Positions 24,464 to 38,801 of a stretch of 64,000 nucleotides of DNA are shown piece by piece (position 1 is the stretch's first letter; each line of letters starts with the position of its first letter). Origin of the DNA: Pseudomonas nicosulfuronedens (GTDB lineage: Bacteria; Pseudomonadota; Gammaproteobacteria; Pseudomonadales; Pseudomonadaceae); assembly GCF_005877905.1 (NCBI RefSeq), contig NZ_SWDV01000016.1, positions 1 to 64,000 on the forward strand, written 5' to 3'. Under the pieces are notes generated by a model, which had not been told where the DNA came from, did no database searches, and saw only the letters and a list, made by a program, of their open reading frames with translations. The translations under genes and the position numbers were made by a program.

Positions 24464-25849
24464 GTGAGTCAACCTGCCCTGCGGGCTTTGCGGGAAGAAC
24501 ATCCCATGGCGGCCGAACCGGCCGTCGTACAAGAACCAGTAGCCGCCAACGATCCGGCGGAGGTGCTGGCCGATCTGCGCGAGAGCGCGCGTGAGGCCAA
24601 CGGCGAGGTGATGCGCGCCGTCGAAGAGATCGAAACCTACATCGAGAAAGGCACCCCGGAATTCATGCGCACCTCGTTTGCGCTTTTCTCCGGTGGCTTC
24701 GCCACCTTCGCCCTGCTCTACTGCGTGCAGCCGATGATGCCGGTGCTGTCCCAGGCCTTCAGCCTGACTGCCGCGCAGAGCAGCCTGGTGCTGTCGATCT
24801 CCACCATCACCATGGCCTTCGGCCTGCTGGTCACCGGGCCGATCTCCGACGCCATCGGGCGCAAGTCGATCATGGTCGCGTCGCTGGTCCTCGCCGCCCT
24901 GTTCACCATTGGCAGCTCGCTGATGCCGACCTGGCATGGCGTGCTGGCCATGCGCGCGCTGCTCGGCCTGTCGCTCAGCGGCCTGGCGGCGGTGGGCATG
25001 ACCTATCTCTCCGAGGAAATCCACCCGCAGCACATCGGGCTGTCCATGGGCTTGTACATCGGCGGCAACGCCATCGGCGGCATGAGTGGACGACTGATCA
25101 GCGGCGTACTGGTGGACTACGTGAACTGGCACGTCGCACTGGCCACCCTGGGCGTGCTCGCCCTGGCTGCGGCCCTCCTGTTCTGGCGCATCCTTCCCGA
25201 ATCGAAGAATTTCCGCCCGGCGCCGCTCAAGCCGCGCCGGCTCATCGAAGGCTTCACCGGGCACTTCCGCGATGCCGGCCTGCCGTGGCTGTTCCTCGAA
25301 GCCTTCCTGCTGATGGGCGCCTTCGTCACCCTGTTCAACTACATCGGCTACCGCTTGCTGGCAGAGCCCTATCACCTGAGCCAGGCCATCGTCGGCGTGC
25401 TCTCGCTGGTCTACCTGTCGGGCATCTACAGCTCGGCGTGGGTCGGCTCGCTGGCCGACAAGCTGGGCCGACGCAAGGTGCTCTGGGCGATGATCGCGCT
25501 GATGCTCGGTGGCGTACTGATCACCCTGCTGCAACCGCTGGCCCTGGTACTGGTTGGCCTGCTGGTGTTTACCTTCGGCTTCTTCGGCGCGCACTCGGTG
25601 GCCAGCAGCTGGATCGGCCGCCGCGCCCTGAAGGCCAAGGGGCAAGCGTCGTCGCTGTACCTGTTCAGCTACTACACCGGCTCCAGCGTCGCCGGCACCG
25701 CTGGCGGCCTGTTCTGGCACCAGTATGGTTGGAACGGCGTGGGCCTGTTCATCGCCAGCCTGCTGGGCATCGGCCTGCTGGTGGCCCTGCACCTGGCACG
25801 CCTGCCAGTGTTACCGCGCGACCTTCCTGCACTCAACAAAGCTGGGTAG
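24464..25849 (+). CDS. MFS exporter, YnfM-like
   Basis: A 461-residue major facilitator transporter with 12 predicted membrane helices in two halves. A soluble N-terminal tail of about 65 residues with an acidic/helical character (EVLADLRESAREANGEVM) precedes helix 1. The MFS signature between helices 2 and 3 is GPISDAIGRKSIM and its echo in the second half is GSLADKLGRRKVLW. Relatives (YnfM/arabinose-efflux group) export drugs or metabolites by proton antiport; the substrate here is unknown. The GTG at 24464 with a GAGG site was taken as start; an ATG at 24506 is an alternative. Divergent LysR gene and dyad imply LysR control. Confidence 0.85.
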   Translation: MSQPALRALREEHPMAAEPAVVQEPVAANDPAEVLADLRESAREANGEVMRAVEEIETYIEKGTPEFMRTSFALFSGGFATFALLYCVQPMMPVLSQAFSLTAAQSSLVLSISTITMAFGLLVTGPISDAIGRKSIMVASLVLAALFTIGSSLMPTWHGVLAMRALLGLSLSGLAAVGMTYLSEEIHPQHIGLSMGLYIGGNAIGGMSGRLISGVLVDYVNWHVALATLGVLALAAALLFWRILPESKNFRPAPLKPRRLIEGFTGHFRDAGLPWLFLEAFLLMGAFVTLFNYIGYRLLAEPYHLSQAIVGVLSLVYLSGIYSSAWVGSLADKLGRRKVLWAMIALMLGGVLITLLQPLALVLVGLLVFTFGFFGAHSVASSWIGRRALKAKGQASSLYLFSYYTGSSVAGTAGGLFWHQYGWNGVGLFIASLLGIGLLVALHLARLPVLPRDLPALNKAG

Positions 25850-25924
25850 TTTCTACACACACGACATCGAGCATGCCTAAAAACGACATGGAACGGTCGT
25901 ACAAAGACATTTATCTCAGATCCG

Positions 25925-25949
25925 ACAACGCCTGCCAGGCGGGCGTTGT
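25925..25949. promoter_or_regulatory. Dyad upstream of the permease (possible enhancer site)
   Basis: ACAACGCC and GGCGTTGT (8-base arms) form an inverted repeat about 80 bases before the expected sigma-54 start site. The location suits an upstream activator site for a sigma-54 enhancer-binding protein. No T-run follows, so it does not look like an MFS terminator, although this cannot be excluded. Confidence 0.4.
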
Positions 25950-25966
25950 GGAATAAATTCCCAATC

Positions 25967-25982
25967 TACGACTTAAGTCGTA
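25967..25982. promoter_or_regulatory. Perfect 16-bp palindrome TACGACTTAAGTCGTA
   Basis: A fully symmetric 16-base sequence directly upstream of the sigma-54-like promoter of the permease gene. It is a likely protein binding site; the binding protein is unknown. Confidence 0.5.
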
Positions 25983-25990
25983 ACAGAATG

Positions 25991-26005
25991 TGGCGCGATC
26001 CTTGC
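25991..26005 (+). promoter_or_regulatory. Candidate sigma-54 (RpoN) promoter of the amino-acid permease
   Basis: TGGCGCG, four bases, TTGC matches the -24/-12 consensus TGGCACG-N4-TTGC with one mismatch; the invariant GG and GC are at 25992-25993 and 26004-26005. Transcription would start near 26017, 76 bases before the ATG. Nitrogen-source control is the usual meaning of such a promoter before an amino-acid transporter. Confidence 0.6.
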
Positions 26006-26092
26006 GTTCACAATCTCGAACGACTTGTTGGAATCCTGAAACGGACCTCGACTCCCGCAGTACGCAATTCCCTCCGTAGTTGTAGGTAAAGC

Positions 26093-27487
26093 ATGAGCAG
26101 CACCCCCTCTTCAGGGCTCTCCCAGGGCCTGCAAAATCGTCATGTCACGATGCTTTCGATCGCCGGCGCCATTGGTGCGGGCCTGTTCGTAGGCTCCGGC
26201 CACGCCATTGCCGAAGCCGGTCCGGCCGTCATGGTTTCCTATCTGGTCGCCGGCCTGCTGGTGGTCCTGGTGATGCGCATGCTGGCCGAAATGGCCGTCG
26301 CGCAGCCGGACAGCGGCTCCTTCTCCACCTACGCCGACCGTGCCATCGGCCACTGGGCCGGTTTCACCATCGGCTGGTTGTACTGGTGGTTCTGGGTCCT
26401 GGTGATCCCGCTGGAAGCCAACGCTGCCGCGGCCATCATCCACGCCTGGTTCCCCGGCGCGCCGATCTGGGTGCTGGCCTTCGTGATCACCTCCGCGCTG
26501 ACCGTGACCAACCTGTTCAGCGTGAAGAACTACGGTGAGTTCGAGTTCTGGCTTGCCCTGATCAAGGTCGTCTCGATCATCGCCTTCCTGGTACTGGGCT
26601 GCGCGGCCATCTTCGGCTTCTCGCCCAACAGCGAAGTCTCCGGCATCGGCCACCTGACCAGCGAAGGCTTCCTGCCCAAGGGCTGGGGCGCCGTGCTCGC
26701 CGCGCTGCTGACCACCATGTTCTCCTTCATGGGTTCGGAGATCGTCACCATCGCCGCCACCGAATCCAAGGACCCGGAGCAACAGATCACCCGCGCCACC
26801 AACTCGGTGATCTGGCGTATCGCGCTGTTCTACCTGCTGTCGATCCTGATCGTGGTCTGCCTGGTGCCGTGGAACGACCCGCGCCTGGTGAGCATGGGCT
26901 CCTACCAGACCGTGCTGGAACACCTGCACATCCCGTACGCCAAGCTGATCGTCGACATCATCGTGCTGGTGTCGGTCACCAGCTGCCTGAACTCGGCGCT
27001 CTACACCGCTTCGCGCATGATGTACTCCCTGAGCAAGCGCGGTGACGCACCGAAGATCGCCCAGGTGACCAGCGCCAGCCGCACCCCGGTCTACGCCGTG
27101 CTGCTGTCCACCGCCATGGCCTTTCTGTGCACCTTCGCCAACTACCTGGCCCCGGCCGAAGTGTTCAACTTCCTGCTGGCCAGTTCCGGCGCCATCGCCC
27201 TGCTGGTGTACCTGGTGATCGCCATGTCGCAGCTGCGCATGCGCAAGAAGCTGCTCGCCCAGGGCCACCAGCTGAAGCTGAAGATGTGGCTGTTCCCCTG
27301 GCTGACCTGGGCGGTGATCCTCTTCATCGTCGGCGCCCTGGTGATCATGCTGATCCGCCCGGACCACCGCATGGAAGTGGTCGCCACCACCCTGCTGACC
27401 ATCGTGGTGGTCTGCTCCGGCCTGCTGGTGTCCAACCGCCGCAACAAGGCCCAGCGCGCCGCCGGCATGGTGGGCGATACCGCGTGA
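26093..27487 (+). CDS. gabP: Amino-acid permease, GABA permease-like (APC superfamily, AAT family)
   Basis: A 464-residue proton-coupled amino-acid importer with 12 predicted helices. It begins with the family hallmark LQNRHVTMLSIAGAIGAGLF (near residue 10) and continues with EMAVAQPDSGSFSTYADR, ATESKDPEQQITRATNSV and SSGAIALLVYL. The closest recognisable members are GabP-type GABA permeases, but related permeases carry other substrates, so the symbol is tentative. It is monocistronic: a strong terminator follows at 27524. A sigma-54-like promoter and two dyads upstream suggest nitrogen-regulated expression. Confidence 0.8.
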   Translation: MSSTPSSGLSQGLQNRHVTMLSIAGAIGAGLFVGSGHAIAEAGPAVMVSYLVAGLLVVLVMRMLAEMAVAQPDSGSFSTYADRAIGHWAGFTIGWLYWWFWVLVIPLEANAAAAIIHAWFPGAPIWVLAFVITSALTVTNLFSVKNYGEFEFWLALIKVVSIIAFLVLGCAAIFGFSPNSEVSGIGHLTSEGFLPKGWGAVLAALLTTMFSFMGSEIVTIAATESKDPEQQITRATNSVIWRIALFYLLSILIVVCLVPWNDPRLVSMGSYQTVLEHLHIPYAKLIVDIIVLVSVTSCLNSALYTASRMMYSLSKRGDAPKIAQVTSASRTPVYAVLLSTAMAFLCTFANYLAPAEVFNFLLASSGAIALLVYLVIAMSQLRMRKKLLAQGHQLKLKMWLFPWLTWAVILFIVGALVIMLIRPDHRMEVVATTLLTIVVVCSGLLVSNRRNKAQRAAGMVGDTA

Positions 27488-27523
27488 TGCACTCTGAGGG
27501 AGCCTGAGGTTCCTTGAGGGAAC

Positions 27524-27556
27524 AAAAAGCCCCGCTTCCGAGCGGGGCTTTTTTTG
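27524..27556 (+). terminator. Rho-independent terminator of the permease gene
   Basis: AAAAAGCCCCGC, short loop, GCGGGGCTTTTTTT: a GC stem followed by seven T. Confidence 0.9.
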
Positions 27557-27644
27557 TTCGGAAAATCCTCCGCTGCTCAGGCCGATCAAGGACGGAGTCC
27601 GCTCCTACGCTCGGGAAGGTCTTTGCAGCGGCGGCGCCAGACAT

Positions 27645-27715
27645 GTTCGCGAGCAGGCTCGCTCCTACAGGCAGGTACCGGAGTGCTCTTCGTAGGAGCG
27701 CGCTTGCTCGCGAAC
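27645..27715. repeat. REP doublet (inverted pair)
   Basis: GTTCGCGAGCAGGCTCGCTCCTAC (27645-27668) and GTAGGAGCGCGCTTGCTCGCGAAC (27692-27715) form an inverted pair of the same family as 24203-24266, with small differences between arms. Confidence 0.85.
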
Positions 27716-27769
27716 CCGATTAACCACAGAACTTGCCGGAAAATCACGAAAACCCGATACCCGGAAAGG

Positions 27770-27797
27770 AAAAAGCCCCGCGAATGCGGGGCTTTTC
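27770..27797 (-). terminator. Rho-independent terminator of hemE (bidirectional)
   Basis: AAAAAGCCCCGCGAATGCGGGGCTTTT is symmetric, so it can stop transcripts from both sides; it lies 16 bases after the hemE stop. Confidence 0.85.
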
Positions 27798-27812
27798 AGT
27801 GAAGCATCAGGC

Positions 27813-28877
27813 TCAGTGGTACTGCGCCGACAGCTCGTGCACCGCCTCGAAGAAAGCACCGGCATGGGCTGGGTCGACTTCCGGGGTGATGCCGTGGCCG
27901 AGGTTGAACACGTGGCCATTGCCGTTACCGAAGGCGCCGAGGATGCGTGCGACTTCGGCACGAATGGCTTCCGGCTTGGCGTAGAGCACCGCCGGATCCA
28001 TGTTGCCCTGCAGGGCTACCTTGTCGCCGACGCGGGCGCGGGCACTGCCGATATCGCAAGTCCAGTCCAGGCCCAGGGCTTCGGCGCCGGTGTTGGCCAT
28101 GGATTCCAGCCAGAGGCCGCCTCCCTTGGTGAAGAGGATCACCGGTACGCGACGCCCATCCTGCTCGCGGATCAGGCCATCGACGATCTTCTGCATGTAG
28201 GCCAGGGAGAACTCCTGATAGGCCGCCGCCGACAGCGCGCCGCCCCAGGAATCAAAGATCTGCACCGCCTGGGCACCCGCGAGAATCTGACCATTGAGAT
28301 AGCTGGTGACCGACTGCGCCAGCTTGTCCAGCAGGGCGTGCAGGGCCTGCGGATTGTCGTAGAGCATCGCCTTGGTCTTGCGGAAGTCACGGCTGGAGCC
28401 GCCTTCGACCATGTAGGTGGCCAGGGTCCAGGGGCTGCCGGAGAAGCCGATCAGCGGGACGCGGCCATTCAGCTCGCGGCGGATGGTGCGCACGGCGTCC
28501 ATCACGTAGCCCAGGTCCTTCTCCGGATCGGGGATCGGCAAGGCGTCGATGTCCGCCTGGGTGCTGACGACCTTCTTGAAACGCGGGCCTTCGCCGGTTT
28601 CGAAGTACAGGCCCTGGCCCATGGCGTCGGGGATGGTGAGGATGTCGGAGAAGAGGATCGCCGCATCCAGCTGCGGGTAGCGGTCCAGCGGCTGCAGGGT
28701 CACTTCGCAGGCCATCTGCGGGTTCATGCACAGGCTCATGAAGTCACCGGCCTTGGCGCGGGTGGCGCGGTACTCCGGCAGGTAGCGGCCGGCCTGGCGC
28801 ATCATCCAGACTGGGGTGACATCGACGGGCTGCTTGAGCAGGGCGCGGAGGAAGCGATCGTTCTTCAAGGCAGTCAT
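27813..28877 (-). CDS. hemE: Uroporphyrinogen decarboxylase
   Basis: A 354-residue cytosolic enzyme converting uroporphyrinogen III to coproporphyrinogen III in heme synthesis. [16 protein letters not shown] near residue 22 is the signature of the family, [16 protein letters not shown] is the second conserved block and [13 protein letters not shown] the C-terminal one. The frame is open 27 codons further upstream, but ATG at 28877 gives the standard start [13 protein letters not shown]. It lies downstream of gltD on the same strand, as in other Pseudomonas, but a terminator separates them. Confidence 0.96.
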   Translation of the reverse strand: MTALKNDRFLRALLKQPVDVTPVWMMRQAGRYLPEYRATRAKAGDFMSLCMNPQMACEVTLQPLDRYPQLDAAILFSDILTIPDAMGQGLYFETGEGPRFKKVVSTQADIDALPIPDPEKDLGYVMDAVRTIRRELNGRVPLIGFSGSPWTLATYMVEGGSSRDFRKTKAMLYDNPQALHALLDKLAQSVTSYLNGQILAGAQAVQIFDSWGGALSAAAYQEFSLAYMQKIVDGLIREQDGRRVPVILFTKGGGLWLESMANTGAEALGLDWTCDIGSARARVGDKVALQGNMDPAVLYAKPEAIRAEVARILGAFGNGNGHVFNLGHGITPEVDPAHAGAFFEAVHELSAQYH

Positions 28878-28926
28878 AACGGCATCCGGCAAAAAAGTGC
28901 GGGTATTTTCGCAAAGCCCAAAAGAA

Positions 28927-28953
28927 AAGGCACGGCGGGTGCCGTGCCTTTCG
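28927..28953 (-). terminator. Rho-independent terminator after gltD
   Basis: On the minus strand AAAGGCACGGCACCCGCCGTGCC is followed by TTTTCTTTT. It lies between gltD and hemE and separates the two transcripts. Confidence 0.75.
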
Positions 28954-28988
28954 TCCATCGCGACAGTTTGTCGCTGCGCTTTCTCTTC

Positions 28989-29055
28989 GTAGGATGGCGT
29001 GGAGCGAAGCGATACCCATCGTCCGCATGGGTATCACAGGCTCCACCCATCCTAC
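28989..29055. repeat. Imperfect inverted repeat GTAGGATGG ... CCATCCTAC
   Basis: GTAGGATGGCGTGGAGCGAA and its inverse with GGCTCCACCCATCCTAC enclose ATACCCAT/ATGGGTAT arms, so nearly the whole 67 bases can fold into one stem. It is a second type of dispersed Pseudomonas intergenic repeat, different from the GTAGGAGCG REPs. Confidence 0.7.
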
Positions 29056-29065
29056 GACGTCACGA

Positions 29066-30493
<1,428 letters not shown>

Positions 30494-30511
30494 TCATCAA
30501 ACTTCAGGCGC

Positions 30512-34957
<4,446 letters not shown>

Positions 34958-34992
34958 AGGGAACTCTCACCGGCAAAACTTTTATAAATTCC

Positions 34993-35195
34993 AGGGTCTG
35001 CTGACGTTTCGCCATCGCCCTGTTTCGCCGTGCAGGCTCGTTTCCCGCGCACCCTAAAGGCTCGGGCCGCCTCTATCGTGCAGCGCCGTTGTAGCCCCTG
35101 GTTCACCTGGAATGACCGTTCCGCGCGAGTTGCCACGTCTTACCCAACGTGGCGGCGGTTCCGGCCCTGGCCATGACGAAACGTCAGCAGACCCT
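34993..35195 (-). repeat. 19-bp long-range inverted repeat in the gltB leader
   Basis: AGGGTCTGCTGACGTTTCG at 34993-35011 is the exact reverse complement of 35177-35195; pairing continues with one mismatch for several bases inward. Arms are 165 bases apart. A smaller hairpin (GCCACGT at 35132-35138 with ACGTGGC at 35147-35153) lies between them. In RNA the arms would close a large looped stem 35 bases before the gltB start. Confidence 0.7.
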
Positions 35196-35257
35196 CTTCA
35201 AGCACTTCGCCTGTCTACTCGCTCAAGCGGCAAGTTTCCGATAGGCAAAGGGAGGTC

Positions 35258-35285
35258 ATTGTACACACGAGGAAAGCGACGTCAC
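35258..35285 (-). promoter_or_regulatory. Candidate gltBD promoter
   Basis: On the minus strand GTGACG and TACAAT are 16 bases apart, matching the vegetative consensus at four and five of six positions. Start near 35251 is inferred. Confidence 0.35.
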
Positions 35286-35358
35286 TGCTTTTTTTTGACG
35301 CACTGCCGACACCCGATGTCGCATTTTTATAAGAATGCAGCAAAAGAAACAACCCAAT

Positions 35359-35397
35359 AAAAAAGCCGAGCCCCAGGGGATGGGGCTCGGCTTTTTC
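35359..35397 (-). terminator. Rho-independent terminator of the aroKB-damX transcript
   Basis: AAAAAGCCGAGCCCC, short loop, GGGGCTCGGCTTTTT; the stem is symmetric with T-runs on both strands and lies 23 bases after the DamX-like stop. Confidence 0.9.
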
Positions 35398-35419
35398 ATT
35401 TTCGCGACAGTGCGACCTT

Positions 35420-37111
35420 TCAGCGTGCTCCGGCGATGTCCTGCTGGATGCTGGAGAAAGGACGAGCCCAGGGTTTGGAGGCCTGGATCTTCGCCGGCAA
35501 CTTCTTGATCGCCGCCTGCGCGGAGGCGCGGTCGGCGAAGCTGCCATAGGTCACGACGTAGAACGGCTTGCCCTGCAGGTTCTTGCGGAAGTAGCGATAC
35601 TCGCCGCCGCCCTGCTGGCTGATGAAGGCCTTGGCGCTGGCTTCGGAGCCGGTACCCAAGACTTGCACGGAATAGCGCGAGCCGGACTGGGACTGGTACC
35701 AACTGCTGCCGCCAGCACTACCGGTTGCTGCCGCGGGCTTGCTGGCGGCGGTCGCTGGTTTGGCGCTGGCGACGGTGGTAGCAGGCTTGGTCACTGCCGG
35801 TTTGGCGGCCTGGACGGGCTTGGCCGGTGCAGTGGCGGCGGGCTTGACCGGCTCCGGACGCGGGGTGGGCGTCGGAGTCGGAGCCGGCTGGATGGCGGCC
35901 TGCTGCTGGACCGGAGCCGCCGGGACAGGATTGAGCGGTTTGGGACCGTTGTTGGCCAGCGGCGTCACCGGAGGCGCGGTGGTGGTCACGGTCGGAGGGA
36001 TAGCCGCGGACGGCATGCCGCCTTCATCGGCATCTTCCTGGCCGCCGGCCTGGGCCATGGGCTCACGGATCACCGGCTGGCTTTCACCCACCAGCGGCAG
36101 GGGCAGAGGCTGGTTGGACCCAGCGAATTCCACCGACGGGCCATTGCCCTGGGCATCCGGCTGCGGTTGCGCATTCGGCTGCGGAGTAGCGGCGCCGCCC
36201 AACGGCAGCTGCGACGAAGTCTGCGCGGCAGTGTTGCTCGCAGTCTCCGGCTTGGTGGTCTTGCCCTGCATGAACCAGGCGGCGATGACGCCGATGGCGA
36301 CCACGCCGAGGATCGCCAGGTGCTTCTTCGGCAGTTTGAAGCCAGCGCCAGCTGCTTTGCGCTCACCACTGCGATCGGCCAGCATCGCTTCGATCATCGC
36401 GTCGCGGGCGGTCTGGTTGATGGTGCCGGGCCAGCCGCCGGATTGTTCGTGGATGTCGGCCAGCAGGTCAGCCGAGATCAGCTCGATACCCTGCCCCGCA
36501 CCCTCGAGGCGCTGCGCCAGGTACTCGCGGGTCTCTTCCTCGCTGTACGGCTGCAACTCGATGGCGTGGAAGCGCTCCTCGCCCTCGGACAGCACTTCGA
36601 GGCGCGACAGCAACTCAGGCTCGCCGAACAGGAAGACGTGCAGGCGCGCTTCGGAATTGCCAGCGGCCAGCAGCAGCAGGACTTCGAGGGCGTCGTCACG
36701 CAGTTGCTCGGCGTCATCGACCAGCAGATAGACATCCTGGCCGGTGATCGCCAGCTGGGCGACCTTGGCGAGAATCGCCTCGATGCTGGTCTGGGTGATA
36801 CCCAGGCCTTGCGCGAGCTGGCGCAGCAGAGTGGCTTCGTCGGTCACCGAGCGACCGGATATCACCACGCTGGAGACAGCATCCTTGTTGGTGCTGGCCA
36901 CCAGGGCCTGGCGCAACAGGGTCTTGCCGCTGCCCAGCGGACCTGTCACGGCCAGCAGCAGCTGGCTGTAGCGAGCCAGGTGGTGCAGCTGGCCCAGTAC
37001 GGGCTTGCGCTGCGCCGGGAAGAACTTGAAGCCCGGAACCCGCGGTGCGAAAGGGTCGTGGCTGAACTGGTAGTGGGCCAGGAAGGCCTCATCGGCATGC
37101 AAGCTGGACAT
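35420..37111 (-). CDS. AAA ATPase-SPOR domain protein, DamX-like
   Basis: A 563-residue inner-membrane protein. Residues 1-255 are an AAA domain of the ExeA type with Walker A GPLGSGKT (57-64) and Walker B VYLLVDDAEQL. A single membrane helix follows (AILGVVAIGVIAAWF, about 268-284), then a long Pro/Ala/Thr-rich periplasmic linker and a C-terminal SPOR domain (YSVQVLGTGSEASAKAFI onward) that should bind denuded septal peptidoglycan. DamX proteins act in cell division, and the gene occupies the damX place after aroB, as in other gammaproteobacteria. E. coli DamX also has the N-terminal ATPase-like part. Six bases separate it from aroB. Confidence 0.85.
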   Translation of the reverse strand: MSSLHADEAFLAHYQFSHDPFAPRVPGFKFFPAQRKPVLGQLHHLARYSQLLLAVTGPLGSGKTLLRQALVASTNKDAVSSVVISGRSVTDEATLLRQLAQGLGITQTSIEAILAKVAQLAITGQDVYLLVDDAEQLRDDALEVLLLLAAGNSEARLHVFLFGEPELLSRLEVLSEGEERFHAIELQPYSEEETREYLAQRLEGAGQGIELISADLLADIHEQSGGWPGTINQTARDAMIEAMLADRSGERKAAGAGFKLPKKHLAILGVVAIGVIAAWFMQGKTTKPETASNTAAQTSSQLPLGGAATPQPNAQPQPDAQGNGPSVEFAGSNQPLPLPLVGESQPVIREPMAQAGGQEDADEGGMPSAAIPPTVTTTAPPVTPLANNGPKPLNPVPAAPVQQQAAIQPAPTPTPTPRPEPVKPAATAPAKPVQAAKPAVTKPATTVASAKPATAASKPAAATGSAGGSSWYQSQSGSRYSVQVLGTGSEASAKAFISQQGGGEYRYFRKNLQGKPFYVVTYGSFADRASAQAAIKKLPAKIQASKPWARPFSSIQQDIAGAR

Positions 37112-37117
37112 GGGACC

Positions 37118-38224
37118 TCAGTGTTCTCCTGCCTGACCGACCAGTGCCTGGTAGTCAGCGCGCAGTGTTTCTTCCAGAATCTCACGGGGGAATTCGGCGG
37201 TCACGACCGCGCCCCCCAGCCCTTGGAGCAATACCAGACGCAGACGGCCATCGAGCACTTTCTTGTCGACAGCCATGTGCTCGAGAAAATGCTCGGCATT
37301 CATTTCCTGCGGCGGGACCACCGGCAGCTTCGCCGCGGCGAGCAGGCGGATGCCGCGATCGAGCTCGGCCTTTGTCAGCCATCCCAGCCGATGCGACATC
37401 TCAAGTGCCATCACGGTTCCCGCACCCACGGCTTCGCCATGCAGCCAGACGCCATAACCCATGTGGGTCTCGATGGCGTGGCCGAAGGTATGGCCCAGGT
37501 TGAGCGTGGCGCGGACGCCGGTTTCCTTCTCGTCGGCACCGACTACGCGGGCCTTGGCCGCGCAGGAACGCTCGATGGCTTCGGTCAGCGCAGTCGGCTC
37601 CAGCGCCAGCAGGTCGTCCATGTGCGCTTCCAGCCAGGTAAGGAAAGGCTCGTCGCAGATGAAGCCGTACTTGATCACTTCCGCCAGCCCTGCCGACAGC
37701 TCGCGGGGCGGCAAGGTCTTCAGGGTCGCGGTATCGATGATCACGGCCTGGGGCTGGTAGAAGGCCCCGACCATGTTCTTGCCCAGCGGGTGGTTGATGC
37801 CGGTCTTGCCGCCCACGGAGGAATCCACCTGGGACAGCAGGGTAGTCGGCACCTGGATGAAGTCGACACCGCGCTGGTAGCAAGCCGCGGCGAAACCGGT
37901 CATGTCGCCGATGACGCCGCCGCCGAGGGCGATCAGGGTGGTCTTGCGATCATGGCGCGCGGTCAGCAGGCCATCGAAGATCAGCTGCAGGGTTTCCCAC
38001 TGCTTGTAGGCCTCGCCGTCGGGGAGCACGACCGTGGTGACCTTGTAGCCGGCCAGGGTCTTCTGCAGTCGATCCAGGTACAGCGGCGCGATGGTTTCGT
38101 TGGTGACGATGGCTACCTGGCGACCGCGGATATGCGGCTCGAAGTAGCGCAGATCATCCAGCAGCCCCTCACCGATATAGATCGGGTAGCTGCGATCGGC
38201 CAGATCGACGTTGAGTGTGCGCAT
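37118..38224 (-). CDS. aroB: 3-dehydroquinate synthase
   Basis: A 368-residue NAD- and metal-dependent enzyme, second step of the shikimate pathway (DAHP to 3-dehydroquinate). Conserved blocks include [40 protein letters not shown] and the metal site [12 protein letters not shown]. The frame is open five codons upstream of ATG 38224, but that ATG gives the standard MRTLNVDL start. It is 50 bases downstream of aroK, in the pilMNOPQ-aroK-aroB-damX order usual for Pseudomonas. Confidence 0.97.
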   Translation of the reverse strand: MRTLNVDLADRSYPIYIGEGLLDDLRYFEPHIRGRQVAIVTNETIAPLYLDRLQKTLAGYKVTTVVLPDGEAYKQWETLQLIFDGLLTARHDRKTTLIALGGGVIGDMTGFAAACYQRGVDFIQVPTTLLSQVDSSVGGKTGINHPLGKNMVGAFYQPQAVIIDTATLKTLPPRELSAGLAEVIKYGFICDEPFLTWLEAHMDDLLALEPTALTEAIERSCAAKARVVGADEKETGVRATLNLGHTFGHAIETHMGYGVWLHGEAVGAGTVMALEMSHRLGWLTKAELDRGIRLLAAAKLPVVPPQEMNAEHFLEHMAVDKKVLDGRLRLVLLQGLGGAVVTAEFPREILEETLRADYQALVGQAGEH

Positions 38225-38274
38225 GAAACCCCCAGGCAAGAAAGGGGACTAGGATACCGCAGATTGCAGCGCCG

Positions 38275-38793
38275 TTAATGGCGCTCCAACTCACGCAGGC
38301 GCTCGATGATCTCCAGGACGACCATACGCGGAGGCCGCTCATCGGTTTCGATGATCACGTCGGCAATTTCGCGATAAAGCGGATCGCGCATCTGCATGAG
38401 ATCGCGAAGAATCTGCTCCGGATTGGGCTTCTGCAGCAACGGGCGATTCTTGTCACGCGCAGTACGGGAAATCTGCTGCTCGACCGAAGCGTGCAGGTAG
38501 ATCACCTTGCCGCCACCCTTGAGGATGAGCCGATTGGCGTCGCGCATGACGGCGCCGCCGCCCGTGGCGATGACCATGCCCCCTTCATCGCACAGCTCGG
38601 CCAGCATCGCCTGCTCACGCTCGCGGAAGCCAGCCTCGCCCTCGACATCGAATATCCAGGGGATGTTGGCTCCGCAGCGCTGCTCGATCTCTTTATCCGA
38701 ATCTTTGAAGACGAGGTGAAGCTCTTTGGCGAGAAGACGCCCGATGGTGCTTTTACCAGCTCCCATCGGGCCTACCAGAATCAAATTGGACAC
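38275..38793 (-). CDS. aroK: Shikimate kinase
   Basis: A 172-residue kinase that phosphorylates shikimate at O3 with ATP. P-loop [12 protein letters not shown] is near residue 8, the shikimate-binding [11 protein letters not shown] and FREREQ follow, and GGGAVM is the third block. The open frame begins at a TTG at 38805 inside the pilQ stop; the GTG at 38793 is preferred because it gives the family length (NLILVGP within four residues of the start). It lies eight bases after pilQ. Confidence 0.95.
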   Translation of the reverse strand: MSNLILVGPMGAGKSTIGRLLAKELHLVFKDSDKEIEQRCGANIPWIFDVEGEAGFREREQAMLAELCDEGGMVIATGGGAVMRDANRLILKGGGKVIYLHASVEQQISRTARDKNRPLLQKPNPEQILRDLMQMRDPLYREIADVIIETDERPPRMVVLEIIERLRELERH

Positions 38794-38801
38794 GACATTG
38801 A

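Larger units (their letters stand above)
27488..27812. other. Intergenic region: two terminators and REP elements
   Basis: A 325-base gap between the permease and hemE without a gene. It contains the permease terminator, a REP doublet plus a degenerate unit ending CCGCTCCTAC near 27600, and a second hairpin that can serve hemE on the minus strand. Confidence 0.85.
34958..35419. other. Intergenic region between gltB and the DamX-like gene; gltB leader
   Basis: A 462-base gap. It holds, on the minus strand, the terminator of the DamX-like gene, a candidate gltB promoter (GTGACG at 35280-35285, 16 bases, TACAAT at 35258-35263) and a leader of about 290 bases with a long-range inverted repeat. 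A 60-codon minus frame (34954-35136) ends on the gltB ATG but is not supported as a gene. Confidence 0.6.

Noticed and set aside
24203-27715. Repeats near 24.2 and 27.7 kb as a CRISPR array
   Set aside because: The units are inverted pairs of REP type in separate gaps, without regular spacers or cas genes.
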